From positions 500,465-564,464 of the forward strand of contig NZ_JQSG02000002.1 in NCBI RefSeq assembly GCF_000754095.2: a stretch of 64,000 bases of DNA, written 5' to 3'. Below the pieces are notes generated by a model. It ran no database searches. It saw nothing but the letters and a program-made list of their open reading frames with translations, and was not told the DNA's origin. Shown one piece after another: positions 1-8,978 of this stretch (its first letter is position 1; each line of letters starts with the position of its first letter). The stretch comes from Acidihalobacter prosperus. Its GTDB lineage: Bacteria > Pseudomonadota > Gammaproteobacteria > DSM-5130 > Acidihalobacteraceae. Both the position numbers and the translations under genes were made by a program.

Positions 1-1
1 C

Positions 2-454
2 GTACTGCCCACGCTGGGTGCCGTACTGCAGATCGACGACGGCCGCAGCACGCGCGAGCTGCCGGCCGGCGCCCTGCTGCGCGCCGCCTTCGAACCCGCG
101 CTCGCCCCCGGCGAACTCATTGCCGGCATGCGTCTCCCGACCCTGTCCCCAGCCGCGCGCTGGGGCTACTACAAGCACTGCCGCAAGCCCGGCGAACTGG
201 CCGAGGCCATGGCCGCGGTGCTGTGGGACCCCGAGCGCGACATCCTGCGCGTCACCCTCGGGGCGCTCGACGACGCCCCCTGCGCGCTCGACGACGCGAG
301 CGCACTGTTCGGCCGCAGTGGCAGCCGCCTGAGCGACCGCTTCGACTCCGACGCGGTCGACGCGCTGCTGCAGTCGCGCGGCATCGACGACCCCATCGCC
401 CAGCAGATGCACCGCGTGGTGCTGCGCCGCGCCGTAGAGAGGGCCTGCGCATGA
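2..454 (+). CDS. FAD-binding subunit of a molybdenum hydroxylase (CoxM/XdhB type), 3' part
   Basis: The reading frame is already open at the left edge, so only about 150 C-terminal residues are present. The stretch reading LPAGALL...EPGELIAGMRLP-like followed by a YYKHCRKPGE segment matches the C-terminal half of the FAD subunit of xanthine dehydrogenase/CO dehydrogenase-type enzymes, which passes electrons from the molybdenum subunit's iron-sulfur partner to FAD. The stop overlaps the next start as ATGA, so it is translationally coupled to the CoxS-like gene. The large molybdenum subunit is not in the window and may lie upstream. The substrate cannot be told from this fragment. Confidence 0.85.
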   Translation, partial: VLPTLGAVLQIDDGRSTRELPAGALLRAAFEPALAPGELIAGMRLPTLSPAARWGYYKHCRKPGELAEAMAAVLWDPERDILRVTLGALDDAPCALDDASALFGRSGSRLSDRFDSDAVDALLQSRGIDDPIAQQMHRVVLRRAVERACA

Positions 455-1602
455 CCGCCATCGCGATCAACCTCAACGGCCGACGCTTCGAGGCCGACGT
501 CTCCCCGCGCACCCAGCTGGCCGAACTGCTGCGCGACAAGGCGCTGCTCACCGGCACCCATCTCGGCTGCGAGCACGGCATCTGCGGCGCCTGCACGGTG
601 CTCGTAGACGGCGCCCCGGCACGCGCCTGCATCACCTACGCGGTCGCCTGCGACGGCGCGGACGTGGTCACCGTCGAGGGCCTGGACGACGATCCACTGG
701 CCGCCGAATTGCGCGCCGCCTTCCGCGAGCAGCACGCCCTGCAGTGCGGCTTCTGCACGCCGGGCATGCTGATCACCGCGCGCGACATCGTCGCCCGCCT
801 GCCGGGCGCCGACAGCGACCGCATCCGGCTCGAACTGGCCGGCAACCTGTGTCGCTGCACGGGCTATCTCGGCGTGATCCAGGCCGTGAAGCAGGTGGTC
901 GACGCACGCGGCGAGGTTGCGCCCCTGCTGCCCGCCGAACGGCTCGGCCCGGTGGGCGCCCGCCCCTGCGCGCAGGCCGTAGCGCCGCCGACACCCATCG
1001 CGACGACGCCCGAAACCGTTGCCAAGGTCGCACCGGTTCCCGTCGCTTCCGCACCTACGGACGGCCCCGCGCCGCAGCACGCGCTCGCACGCAGCCTGGC
1101 CGTGACCGCGCCCGTGGATGCCGTGTGGGCGCAGTTCGCCGACGTCGTCGCCCTGTCGCGCTGCCTGCCCGGCGCCGAGTTCGGCGCCCCCGACGCGCAG
1201 GGCGTGCTGCACGGCCGCCTGCACGTAAAGTTCGGCCCCGTGCGCGCCGCCTTCGAGGCCAGCGCGCGCCAGACGACAGAGCCCGCCGAACGACGCGGGC
1301 GCCTCGTCGGCCAGGGCCGCGACCGGCTGACCGGCACGCGCGTGACCGCCGAGATCGCCTATGCCCTGCACGCGGCCGACGCGGACACGCGCGTCGACAT
1401 CGAAGTGCGCTACGGCCTGTCGGGACGCCTTGCGCAGTTCGCGCGCGGCGCCCTGGCGGAGCGTTTCGCCGACCGGCTGACCGCCGACTTCGCGTACAAC
1501 CTCGAACGCCTGCTCGCCGGCGCGCCGCCCGACGCCACCGCGCCGGCAGCGGACGGACTGTGGGCGCGCCTGCTGAAATGGCTGCGCCTTAGCAACACCT
1601 GA
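451..1602 (+). CDS. [2Fe-2S] subunit of a molybdenum hydroxylase fused to a CoxG-type SRPBCC domain
   Basis: The protein has 383 residues, whereas stand-alone CoxS subunits have about 160. Residues 1-150 hold the plant-type ferredoxin cluster (CEHGICGAC, then a fourth Cys) and the second helical [2Fe-2S] domain (CGFCTPGM and CRCTGY). After a Pro/Ala-rich linker, residues 205-365 form a CoxG/SRPBCC domain: a start like LARSLAVTAPVDAVWAQFAD, then LPGAEF, and a C-terminal helix. CoxG proteins are normally separate and are linked to membrane attachment or maturation of CO dehydrogenase-like enzymes. The ATG at 451 overlaps the upstream stop and is preferred to earlier in-frame starts that would run through the previous gene. 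The protein presumably passes electrons from the molybdenum centre to the FAD subunit. Confidence 0.88.
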   Translation: MTAIAINLNGRRFEADVSPRTQLAELLRDKALLTGTHLGCEHGICGACTVLVDGAPARACITYAVACDGADVVTVEGLDDDPLAAELRAAFREQHALQCGFCTPGMLITARDIVARLPGADSDRIRLELAGNLCRCTGYLGVIQAVKQVVDARGEVAPLLPAERLGPVGARPCAQAVAPPTPIATTPETVAKVAPVPVASAPTDGPAPQHALARSLAVTAPVDAVWAQFADVVALSRCLPGAEFGAPDAQGVLHGRLHVKFGPVRAAFEASARQTTEPAERRGRLVGQGRDRLTGTRVTAEIAYALHAADADTRVDIEVRYGLSGRLAQFARGALAERFADRLTADFAYNLERLLAGAPPDATAPAADGLWARLLKWLRLSNT

Positions 1603-1645
1603 TTCCGCACACCAAAGGCCACACATCCACGCCAAGGGACGCCCC

Positions 1646-2914
1646 GTGAACCAGACCAGCACCGACGACTACGACCTCATCCTGCGCGGCGGACGCGTGA
1701 TCGATACCGCCAGCGGATTCGACGCCGTGGCGGACCTCGCGATCCGCGACGGGCGCATCGCCGCCCTGGCGCCGCACCTCGAGGCCACGCCCGGCGCGCG
1801 GGTGATCGACGTCGGCGGCAAGCTCGTGACCGCCGGCCTGATCGATACCCATGCGCACGTGTTCCAGCACGTCACCGGACGCTTCGGCCTGAACCCCGAT
1901 CTGTGCGGCGTGCGCTCGGGCGTCACCACCCTGGTCGACCAGGGCGGCCCCAGCCTGATGACCCTGCCCGCTTTCCGCCACTACGTCTCGGAACCCGCCG
2001 ACAGCAGTGTGCTGTGCTTCCTCTCAGCCTACCTGGTCGGCGGGCTGGAGGGTCACCACTACGCGCAGCTCTACGGCCCCGAGATGGTCGACGTGAAGCG
2101 CACGATCAAGATCGGCCGCGAGAACCGCGATCTGGTCAAGGGCATCAAGGCGCATGCCGAGATCGGCGGCAAGTCGCGCTGGGGCATGGACGTGATCAAA
2201 CAGGCGGCCGAGATCGCCGTCGGCATCGACGTGCCGCTCTACATCCACCTCGGCCAGCTGTGGCCGGAGCGCGAGAAGGGCGTGGTCGACCCGGACAGCG
2301 TGATCGAGGAACTGGTGCCCATCATGCGGCCCGGCGACGTGCTCGCGCACCCCTTCACGCGCCACCCCGGCGGTTTCATCTCCACCAGGACCGGCGAGGT
2401 GCATCCGATCGTGGAGGCGGCGTTGGCGCAAGGCATCCGCGTGGACGTGGGCCACGGCTCGCACTTCAGCTTCGAGATGGCGGAGAAGGTGCTCGCCCAC
2501 GGCATCCGGCCCTACACGCTCGGCGCCGACATGCACGGCTACAACACCTACGCCGGCGAGGACGGCGCGGACGACCGCGAGAGCAATCCCTTCTACGGCG
2601 CCCAGCGCTTCTGCCTCACGCTGGCCATGAGCGAGCTGCTGGCGCTCGGCATGCCGCTGCACGACGTCGTCGCCACGGTCACGCAAAACGCGGCCGCGCT
2701 GCTGGGCCTGTCCGACGAGATCGGCAGCCTGCAGCCCGGATTGCGCGCCGACGTCAGCGTGCTCGATCTCGCCGAGGGCGAATTCCGCCTGCGCGACAAC
2801 GGCGGGGCCGAGGCGACGGCCGCGGCCCTGTTCGTGCCCGCGCTGACGCTGAAGGACGGCCGGCCCATCGAGGTCGACAGCCCGGTGGTGGTGCGCCCCG
2901 AACACCTCCACTGA
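1646..2914 (+). CDS. amidohydrolase/deacetylase-family metallohydrolase
   Basis: This 422-residue protein belongs to the dihydroorotase-like branch of the amidohydrolase superfamily. It shows the HxH metal motif (DTHAHVF), a conserved block GVRSGVTTLVDQGG, a likely carboxylated lysine within GIKAHAEIGGKSRWG, and later metal ligands around YIHLGQ, HPFTRHPGG and DMHGYN. This pattern fits the Atu3266/EF0837 group, cytosolic enzymes that hydrolyse amides or esters. The start is GTG at 1646. It follows the CoxS-CoxG gene by 43 bases and lies 28 bases before a MarR gene, so the hydrolase and the molybdenum enzyme probably act on the same substrate. That substrate is not identifiable from sequence. 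Confidence 0.85.
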   Translation: MNQTSTDDYDLILRGGRVIDTASGFDAVADLAIRDGRIAALAPHLEATPGARVIDVGGKLVTAGLIDTHAHVFQHVTGRFGLNPDLCGVRSGVTTLVDQGGPSLMTLPAFRHYVSEPADSSVLCFLSAYLVGGLEGHHYAQLYGPEMVDVKRTIKIGRENRDLVKGIKAHAEIGGKSRWGMDVIKQAAEIAVGIDVPLYIHLGQLWPEREKGVVDPDSVIEELVPIMRPGDVLAHPFTRHPGGFISTRTGEVHPIVEAALAQGIRVDVGHGSHFSFEMAEKVLAHGIRPYTLGADMHGYNTYAGEDGADDRESNPFYGAQRFCLTLAMSELLALGMPLHDVVATVTQNAAALLGLSDEIGSLQPGLRADVSVLDLAEGEFRLRDNGGAEATAAALFVPALTLKDGRPIEVDSPVVVRPEHLH

Positions 2915-2942
2915 AACGGGCACGGATGCAACAGGAGGACGC

Positions 2943-3449
2943 GTGCGGATGCATGAACCCGACATCCAGGACGACAGCGAAGACGAGAACGGCAGCAACT
3001 ACGCCCAGCTCGCCTCCCGGCCCGGCTTCCTGATCCGGCGGCTGCACCAGATCCACGTCGCCCTGTTTCTCGAGGAATGCCGGGAATTCGGCATCACCCC
3101 CGTGCAGTACAGTATGCTCACCGCGCTGCACGAGGGCGCGCTGGATCAGACCGGCCTCGCCAACCGGGTCGGCATGGACCTCGCCACCACCACGCATGTG
3201 CTGAAGCGCATCGAAGCGCGCGGCTGGATCACCCGGACCCGCAACGCCGACGACCGCCGTCAGCGCATCGTCCAGCTCACGGACACCGGCACGACCCTGC
3301 TGCAGGACATCGACCGTTTCGCGCGTCGCGCGCACGAGCGCACCGTCGCCCACCTCGGCGCGGAGGATCGGGCGCGTTTCACGGACTACCTGATCCGTCT
3401 GGTCGAGGCCAACAACCGCTACTCGCGCGCGCCGATCAAGCTGTCATGA
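2943..3449 (+). CDS. MarR-family transcriptional regulator
   Basis: This 168-residue winged-helix regulator has the MarR layout: an N-terminal dimerisation helix, a helix-turn-helix at about residues 60-90 (LTALHEGALDQTGLANRVG then TTTHVLKRIEARGWI), a wing with NADDRRQR, and a C-terminal dimer helix. An AGGAGG sits at 2933-2938, so either the GTG at 2943 or the ATG at 2949 is possible. The gene is embedded in the catabolic operon and its stop overlaps the DUF1116 start as ATGA. It most likely represses this cluster in response to the catabolised compound, which is an inference from position. Confidence 0.88.
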   Translation: MRMHEPDIQDDSEDENGSNYAQLASRPGFLIRRLHQIHVALFLEECREFGITPVQYSMLTALHEGALDQTGLANRVGMDLATTTHVLKRIEARGWITRTRNADDRRQRIVQLTDTGTTLLQDIDRFARRAHERTVAHLGAEDRARFTDYLIRLVEANNRYSRAPIKLS

Positions 3450-4621
3450 CCGCCGCCACCAACACCCCGGAAACCCTGACCGCCGCCGAACGCGTCGCGG
3501 GCGTCAGGCCCGAATGGCGCAATACGGTGCCCGCCGGCCCGACCCTCGGTCTGCGCGAGGGCGAACTGCTGCACGCCGGTCCGCCCATTGATACGCCCGA
3601 GGACCTCTGCCCACCGCTGCGCCATGCGGTCTGCGCCGCCCTGGTGTTCGAAGGCCTGGCTGGGAACCTTGAGGCGGCGGATGCACTACTCGCGGCGGGG
3701 AAGGTCCGGCTGCGGCCGGCGCAGGATCTTGGCGTCGCCACGCCGCTCGCCGCCGTCGTTTCATCGTCCATGTGGCTGCATGCGGTGGTCGATGCCGCGC
3801 ACCCCGGGCGCGTGGCCTACGCACCGTTGAACGAGGGCCCGGGCCCGGCACTGCGCTTCGGCCTGGCAACGCCCGAGGTCGTGGCAAGACTGCGCTGGGT
3901 CCACGGCACGCTCGCGCCCGCCCTCGCCGATCTGCCCGAAGCGATCGAACTGCTCCCGCTCGCCGCCGAGGCGCTGGCGCAGGGAGACGAACTGCATGCC
4001 CGCGTCGGCATCGCCTCGGGCCTGCTGGCGGACCGGTTGCACCCGGACCGGCTCGACGAGGCGTCGGCGTCCTTTCTGCGCGCCCACACCCACCTGTTCC
4101 TGAACGCGTGGATGGCCGCGTGTCTGTGCATGCTCTCGGCCGCGCGCGACTACGGCAAGGGCGATCTGGTGATCGCCGCGGGCGGCAACGGCAGGACCTT
4201 CGGCATCCAGCGCGCCAGTGCGCCGGGCGAGTGGATCGCAGCGCCCGCATCGCCGCCCCTCGGCCCAACGCTGCCCGACATGCCGCCCACGCTCGAGAGG
4301 CTCCCCACCATCGGCGACAGCGCCCTGATCGATGCGCTGGGTCTGGGCGCCATGGCCCTGGACGCCGCGCCGGCGCACGCGGCGAATTTCGATCCGGCAC
4401 GGGTCGCGGCACTGGCCGAAACGGCGAACGCCGTGCTGCTCGCCCGCCACCCCGTCCTCGGGCGCAAGGTCGGCCTGGATGCGGCACGGGTCACGCCGAC
4501 ACACCTGCCGGGCGTCTGCCTGGCCGCGCTGGATGCGCAGGGCGTGCGCGGACTGGTCGGATTCGGCATCGCCGCCCACCCGGCAGCCCTGTATGGGATG
4601 GCGGGCGACGGGGATGCGTGA
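3446..4621 (+). CDS. DUF1116 (YlbE/AllG-like) protein
   Basis: The protein has 391 residues with the DUF1116 signature blocks: LHAGPPI, PPLRHAVCAALVFEGLA, PLAAVVSSSMWLHAVVDA, YAPLNEGPGPALRFG, HLFLNAWMAACLCML, GNGRTFGIQ, and a C-terminal VGFGIAAHPAALYGM. In E. coli the DUF1116 protein YlbE (AllG) sits with FdrA and YlbF in allantoin degradation, where that trio is assigned to an oxamate carbamoyltransferase. Neither FdrA nor the DUF2877 partner is visible here. The ATG at 3446 overlaps the marR stop. Residue conservation supports the family firmly. The enzymatic role in this cluster is inferred only. Confidence 0.82.
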   Translation: MTAATNTPETLTAAERVAGVRPEWRNTVPAGPTLGLREGELLHAGPPIDTPEDLCPPLRHAVCAALVFEGLAGNLEAADALLAAGKVRLRPAQDLGVATPLAAVVSSSMWLHAVVDAAHPGRVAYAPLNEGPGPALRFGLATPEVVARLRWVHGTLAPALADLPEAIELLPLAAEALAQGDELHARVGIASGLLADRLHPDRLDEASASFLRAHTHLFLNAWMAACLCMLSAARDYGKGDLVIAAGGNGRTFGIQRASAPGEWIAAPASPPLGPTLPDMPPTLERLPTIGDSALIDALGLGAMALDAAPAHAANFDPARVAALAETANAVLLARHPVLGRKVGLDAARVTPTHLPGVCLAALDAQGVRGLVGFGIAAHPAALYGMAGDGDA

Positions 4622-4844
4622 TGAGACCACACCCCGACACGCAACCCATTCGCAGCTTGCCAAGCATGGATAAATTCCGCCAAGAATGATTCAAGCCCAA
4701 CAAATGATTTCGCATGAAAATCCATACCAATAAAAACACGCATGAAATACGCAGGAACAGCCGGCCGTTGAATAGGCATTGCGTCCCATGACAGCCCAGC
4801 CGTCAGGTCATTTCTGACCCATCAACATGACAACGGAGATCACG

Positions 4845-5825
4845 GTGAAAAAATTTACGTACGCCATATTCGCACTGCTCGGCCTATTGGCATTCGAGTC
4901 GCCGGCCCATGCCGCCCAGCTCACGAAATTCACGTTCGCGGGTGATTCATGGCCCGGTTTCGCCCCGATCTGGGTGGCGGAAAAGGAGCATTTCTTCAAG
5001 GGCATCGAATTCAAATACATCAACATGGAATCCGGCCGCGATGCGCTGCTGCTCGCAGGCAAGCTGGACTCCACCAACCTCAGCATGAATCAGGTCATTG
5101 AAAATTACCGGAAGGGTTACAAGACCCCCATCGTGCTGCCGATGGATTATTCCGACGGTGCCGATGCGATCCTCGCGGACAAGAGCATCAAGTCGGTCAA
5201 GATGTTCAAGGGTCAGAAAATCGCCCTGAACACGATGTCCTACTCCGAACTCCTGCTGCTGGGCGCGCTCAAGCACGCGGGCCTCAACCTGCATGATGTC
5301 TCCCAGGTCAACATGGAGGCCAACGCCGTCCCGACCGCGCTGATGTCGCACACGGTCAAGGTCGGCGTGACCTGGCAGCCCAATGTCAGCGTCGCACTGA
5401 GCAAGGACAAGAACGTCCGCGTGATCTTCTCGTCGCACGACGTGCCGGGGCTGGTGACGGACAACATCGTGTTCGCCGAGGGCTACGCCAAGGCGCACCC
5501 CATGGTCGTCAAGCACATCATCGAGGGCTATCTGGCGGGCTTGAAGTTCATCAAGACCCACCCGGAGGCCGCCTACAGGATCATGGGCGACAGGATGGGC
5601 GTGAGCCCCAAGCTCGCGAAGAGCATCTACCTCGGCGTGCACAACGTAACGCTGCCCGAAATGAAGACCATGTTCTCCGGCATGGGCGCCATGTCGTACA
5701 AGGTCAGCATCGGCGACGTGCTGCAGGTCATGAAATTCCAGAAGGAGGTACCCATGGCGTACAGCCCCGACTGGAAGATGTTCGTGGACCCGCATTACGT
5801 GGACGCCATGACCCACACGTCCTGA
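4845..5825 (+). CDS. periplasmic substrate-binding protein of an SsuA/NMT1-type ABC importer
   Basis: This is a 326-residue secreted binding protein. A signal peptide MKKFTYAIFALLGLLAF ends at AHAA, followed by an NMT1/SsuA-like type II fold (FAGDSWPGFAPIWVAEKEHFF, then DALLLAGKLD and a TALMSHTVKVGVTW hinge). The GTG at 4845 has GGAG six bases upstream and gives a clean signal peptide; the ATG at 4827 would add six residues without a better ribosome site. No permease or ATPase gene is nearby, so it either serves a transporter encoded outside the window or is an orphan. The 223 bases before it (4622-4844) are AT-richer than their surroundings and probably carry its promoter. Confidence 0.85.
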   Translation: MKKFTYAIFALLGLLAFESPAHAAQLTKFTFAGDSWPGFAPIWVAEKEHFFKGIEFKYINMESGRDALLLAGKLDSTNLSMNQVIENYRKGYKTPIVLPMDYSDGADAILADKSIKSVKMFKGQKIALNTMSYSELLLLGALKHAGLNLHDVSQVNMEANAVPTALMSHTVKVGVTWQPNVSVALSKDKNVRVIFSSHDVPGLVTDNIVFAEGYAKAHPMVVKHIIEGYLAGLKFIKTHPEAAYRIMGDRMGVSPKLAKSIYLGVHNVTLPEMKTMFSGMGAMSYKVSIGDVLQVMKFQKEVPMAYSPDWKMFVDPHYVDAMTHTS

Positions 5826-5877
5826 CCGACGCGCAGGCGACCGCCCGACCGGACGGTCGCCTGCCACTATCGCCCAG

Positions 5878-6621
5878 ATGCCCATACCGATGACGGATGC
5901 AGAATGGTCCCAGCGAGTCCGGCTGGCCGCGGCCTATCGGATCGCCGCGCTCGAAGGCATGGACGACGGCGTGTTCAACCATTTTTCCTGCGCCGTGCCC
6001 GGCGAACCGCAGCACTTCCTGCTCAAGCCCTTCGGGCCGCTGTTCTCGGAGGTCACCGCCAGCGGATTGATCAAGGTCGATGCGGAAGGACGCGTGGTCG
6101 CGGGCGAAGGCGAATGGGAACCGACCGCCTTCCACATCCACGCCCGCATCCATGCCGGCGTGCCGAGGGCGCGCTGCATCTTCCACACGCACATGCCCTA
6201 CGCAACGGCCCTCGCCTCCCTGGCCGACATGCGCCTGCTGCCGGTCAACCAGAGCAGCCTGCGCTTCGTCCGCAGAACGGCCTACCTGGAAAATTACGGC
6301 GGCCTGGTGCTCGACGACGGCGAGGCGAACCGGATCGTGGAGGCGCTTGCCCGGTATGATGTCCTGCTGATGGCCAACCACGGAGTCACCGTCATCGGCG
6401 ACGACATCGAGGGCTGCGTGTACGACCTGCATTACCTGGAATGGGCCTGCCGCGACCAGTACCTTGTGTATGCCTCCGGCCAGCCGCCTCGGTTGATTCC
6501 CGATGCCGTCGTCGCGCGCACCGCCGAACAGATGATCGAGGAGAAACGAATGGCCAAGGCGAACCACTTTGCCGCCATGCTGCGCCGTCTGGACGCCGTC
6601 AACCCAGGCTACGACCGATAG
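5878..6621 (+). CDS. class II aldolase/adducin-family protein
   Basis: This 247-residue protein has the class II aldolase/adducin fold. It shows the N-terminal NHFSC segment, a substrate loop with GLIKVDAEG, the zinc-binding pair HTHMPYATAL (HxH) and the third histidine in LMANHGV. Members cleave or epimerise short phosphorylated or keto-sugar compounds. It lacks features marking it as fuculose aldolase or ribulose-phosphate epimerase, so the substrate is open. It lies 52 bases after the binding-protein gene on the same strand, and the two may be co-transcribed as an uptake-plus-cleavage pair. The start could also be the ATG at 5890; no strong ribosome site favours either. Confidence 0.85.
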   Translation: MPIPMTDAEWSQRVRLAAAYRIAALEGMDDGVFNHFSCAVPGEPQHFLLKPFGPLFSEVTASGLIKVDAEGRVVAGEGEWEPTAFHIHARIHAGVPRARCIFHTHMPYATALASLADMRLLPVNQSSLRFVRRTAYLENYGGLVLDDGEANRIVEALARYDVLLMANHGVTVIGDDIEGCVYDLHYLEWACRDQYLVYASGQPPRLIPDAVVARTAEQMIEEKRMAKANHFAAMLRRLDAVNPGYDR

Positions 6622-6890
6622 CCACGCCGGACACGCCTCTTCGCGGACGCTCGTCTGACGTGATTGATTCCGCTGACGTTTATTCCGAGAAAAACAACCT
6701 CCCGGTTGCGGCACCGCCGTCACCCGCTCGGCGTTCCCCGGCCGGTCCGTCGGCGTACTCGCGACCGTGCGCGTGGCCGGCCGTACAACACGATGCGCCG
6801 TTCGCCGCCATCGGCCATCCGGACCACGCCGCGGCGGCGCACGTCCTCAACGGGATATTGCGTGAACTGCGCGCCGCGAAGACGGCCTGA

Positions 6891-7278
6891 TCAGTCATCG
6901 GCAGGCAGTCGGCCCAGACGTTCGTCGAACACCCAGAGGTAGGGGGCAAAGGTCTTTTGGGCGATGGCTTCGCTGGTCAGCCCGAAAGGTTCGGCTGTTG
7001 CCTCGGCATGGCGGCCGGCATCCGCGATGCGCCAGGGCCTGGAACCTCGGCAGCACGTGGTAGCCAGGGAATTCCACGGCGCCTCGGTCCAGCCAATGTA
7101 GCGAGTTTTCGTAGTCGCCGATATTGCGGTAGGACGAGCCAAGGCCGACATAGGCAGGCAGTCGGCGCGATTTGCGCAGGCCGAGGACCAGAGCCTGTTC
7201 GTACAGCGGGATCGCCTCGCTTTCCCTGCCCGCCTTGTCCAGGGCAAAGGCCGCATCCAGAATGTCGTCGGCGTCCAT
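6891..7278 (-). pseudogene. frameshifted tetratricopeptide-repeat protein
   Basis: The first 83 or so codons from 7278 encode TPR-like helices (AAFALDKAGRESEAIPLYEQA, then LPAYVGLGSSYRNIGDYENS). At about 7030-7045 the reading continues in the neighbouring frame as IADAGRHAEA...LWVFDERLGRLPADD, ending at 6891. A single-base insertion or deletion would restore one protein of about 128 residues. The unshifted frame ends in a Cys/Arg-rich tail that looks non-native. Either the gene is broken or the assembly has a one-base error. It lies downstream of thrC on the same strand. Confidence 0.6.
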
Positions 7279-7360
7279 GGCGCTCCTTCCTGCCGCCCGG
7301 TTGCGGCTATTGCGTTTGGATGCGCCAGCGGGCGGAACATTGCGCTCGCGCGGTGCAGGC

Positions 7361-8830
7361 TTAGATGAAACCCAGCACCGCCCCTTCGATCGCGGCCTTG
7401 TCGATCACCTCGCCCTGGGTGACCGGCTTGTCGAACAGGGCCTGGATGCGCGCGGGGATGCGGGTACCGGCGCGCGCCGCAATGGCCGCGAGGGCGTCGA
7501 TGTCGCGGGCCCCGGTCTCGCCGGTCAGTGCGTTGGCGATGGTCGGCGAGAACTTGGTCCACTCGGCGGTGGAGTAGGCGATGGTGACGAGCGGCCGCTC
7601 GCGGCAGGTGTCGTAGGCCTTGAAGCAGGTGGCGGTGTGCGGGTCCATGAGGTAGCCGCCGTCGAAGGTCTCGCGGATGTAACGCCGGCCCTCGTCGTCG
7701 TCGCACCAGTCGGCGGCGAAGATCGCCTGCAACCTGGCGAGTTCGTCGGCGGCAAGCTCGTAGTAGCGTTCCTCGTCCAGCTGCCGCATCAACTCGCGGG
7801 TGCGTTCGGGACCGTAGAGGTCGAACAGCACGCGCTCGACGTTGGAGGACTTGAGAATGTCCATGGCCGGCGAGCTGGTGGGGATCACGCCGCGGCTGCG
7901 CAGGTCGTAGCGGCCGTTGCGGATCAGTTCGGTGAGCACGTTGTTGCGGTTGGAGGCGATCAGGATCTTTTCCACCGGCAGCCCCATGCGCATCGCGTAG
8001 TAGCCGCCGAGGGCGTTGCCGAAGTTGCCGCTGGGCACGTCGAGGTAGACCTTGTCGCCGAGCGCGATTGCGCCCTGGCGCACCAGTTCCAGGTAACTGT
8101 GGATGTGGTAGATCTGCTGGAACACGATGCGTCCGAAGTTCACCGAGTTGGCGGCCGAGAGCAGGGTGTGCTTTTCCTTCAGCCTGGCGCGGAAGGTGTC
8201 GGAGCCGAGCAGGTTCTTGAGCGCCGACTGGGCGTCGTCGAAGTCGCCGTGGATGCCGATGACCTTCAGGTTGGCGGCGTCCTCGGTGACCATCTGCAGG
8301 CGCTGCACGTCGGAGGTGCCGCCGTCGGGGTAGAGACAGGCGACCTTGACGTTGGGCCGGTTCTTGAAGGTCTCCAGCGTGGCCGGGCCGGTATCGCCGC
8401 TGGTGGCGGCCATGATGAGATAGTGCTCGCCGCGACGCTGCGCCAGCGCCGACAGGATCGCACCGAAGGGCTGCAGGGCCATGTCCTTGAAGGCGCGCGT
8501 GGGGCCATGGTACAGCTCGCTGACGTAGAGATCGTCGCGCACCCTGACCACCGGAACCGGGTTGCTCGGGTCGTCGAAGCCGTCGTATAGGCCCAGCGCC
8601 TCGTCGATGAGGGCTGCATCGACGTCGAGCTCGAAGGCGGCGAGCACGTCGCGGGCGAGGGTCTTGTAGTCGCTGTCGAGGTGTGCGCGCAGGAATTCCA
8701 GGCCCAGTTGCGGCAGCCGTTCGGGCACGTAGATGCCGCCGAAGGACGACATGGGATTGAGAATGGCCTCGGAAAAGGCGACCCGAGCCGGACGCCGGCC
8801 GTCGTTGCCGCGGGTTTCGATGAAGTGCAT
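7361..8830 (-). CDS. thrC: threonine synthase
   Basis: This 489-residue, PLP-dependent enzyme converts O-phosphohomoserine to threonine. It matches the longer threonine synthase type, beginning MHFIETRGNDG, with the PLP-lysine context GPTRAFKDMALQPFGA, the phosphate-binding ATSGDTGPATLE block and VPSGNFGNALGGYYA. The length is in the usual range for this type. The gene stands alone with respect to hom and thrB. The downstream TPR gene is on the same strand. Confidence 0.95.
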   Translation of the reverse strand: MHFIETRGNDGRRPARVAFSEAILNPMSSFGGIYVPERLPQLGLEFLRAHLDSDYKTLARDVLAAFELDVDAALIDEALGLYDGFDDPSNPVPVVRVRDDLYVSELYHGPTRAFKDMALQPFGAILSALAQRRGEHYLIMAATSGDTGPATLETFKNRPNVKVACLYPDGGTSDVQRLQMVTEDAANLKVIGIHGDFDDAQSALKNLLGSDTFRARLKEKHTLLSAANSVNFGRIVFQQIYHIHSYLELVRQGAIALGDKVYLDVPSGNFGNALGGYYAMRMGLPVEKILIASNRNNVLTELIRNGRYDLRSRGVIPTSSPAMDILKSSNVERVLFDLYGPERTRELMRQLDEERYYELAADELARLQAIFAADWCDDDEGRRYIRETFDGGYLMDPHTATCFKAYDTCRERPLVTIAYSTAEWTKFSPTIANALTGETGARDIDALAAIAARAGTRIPARIQALFDKPVTQGEVIDKAAIEGAVLGFI

Positions 8831-8978
8831 GGCGGACCCTGGGGATATGACAAGCGCGCGATTATAACCGAGCCGCGAAACGCGCGTCCGGCTGGCCTGC
8901 CGCCCCCGCTCGGTGGCCGCGCATTGTGCACGGCTGATGCCCGCCTACGCCGTCACGCCCCCATGACGGCGGCGCGAC

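Noticed and set aside
169..1662. 497-codon open frame on the minus strand across the CoxS-CoxG gene
   Set aside because: It is a by-product of high GC; the plus-strand protein has clear ferredoxin and CoxG motifs, whereas this one is Arg/Gly-rich with none.
6441..6890. Gene following the class II aldolase
   Set aside because: The frame overlaps the aldolase 3' end and reads as Arg/Pro-rich noise with no ribosome site; 6622-6890 is left as non-coding.
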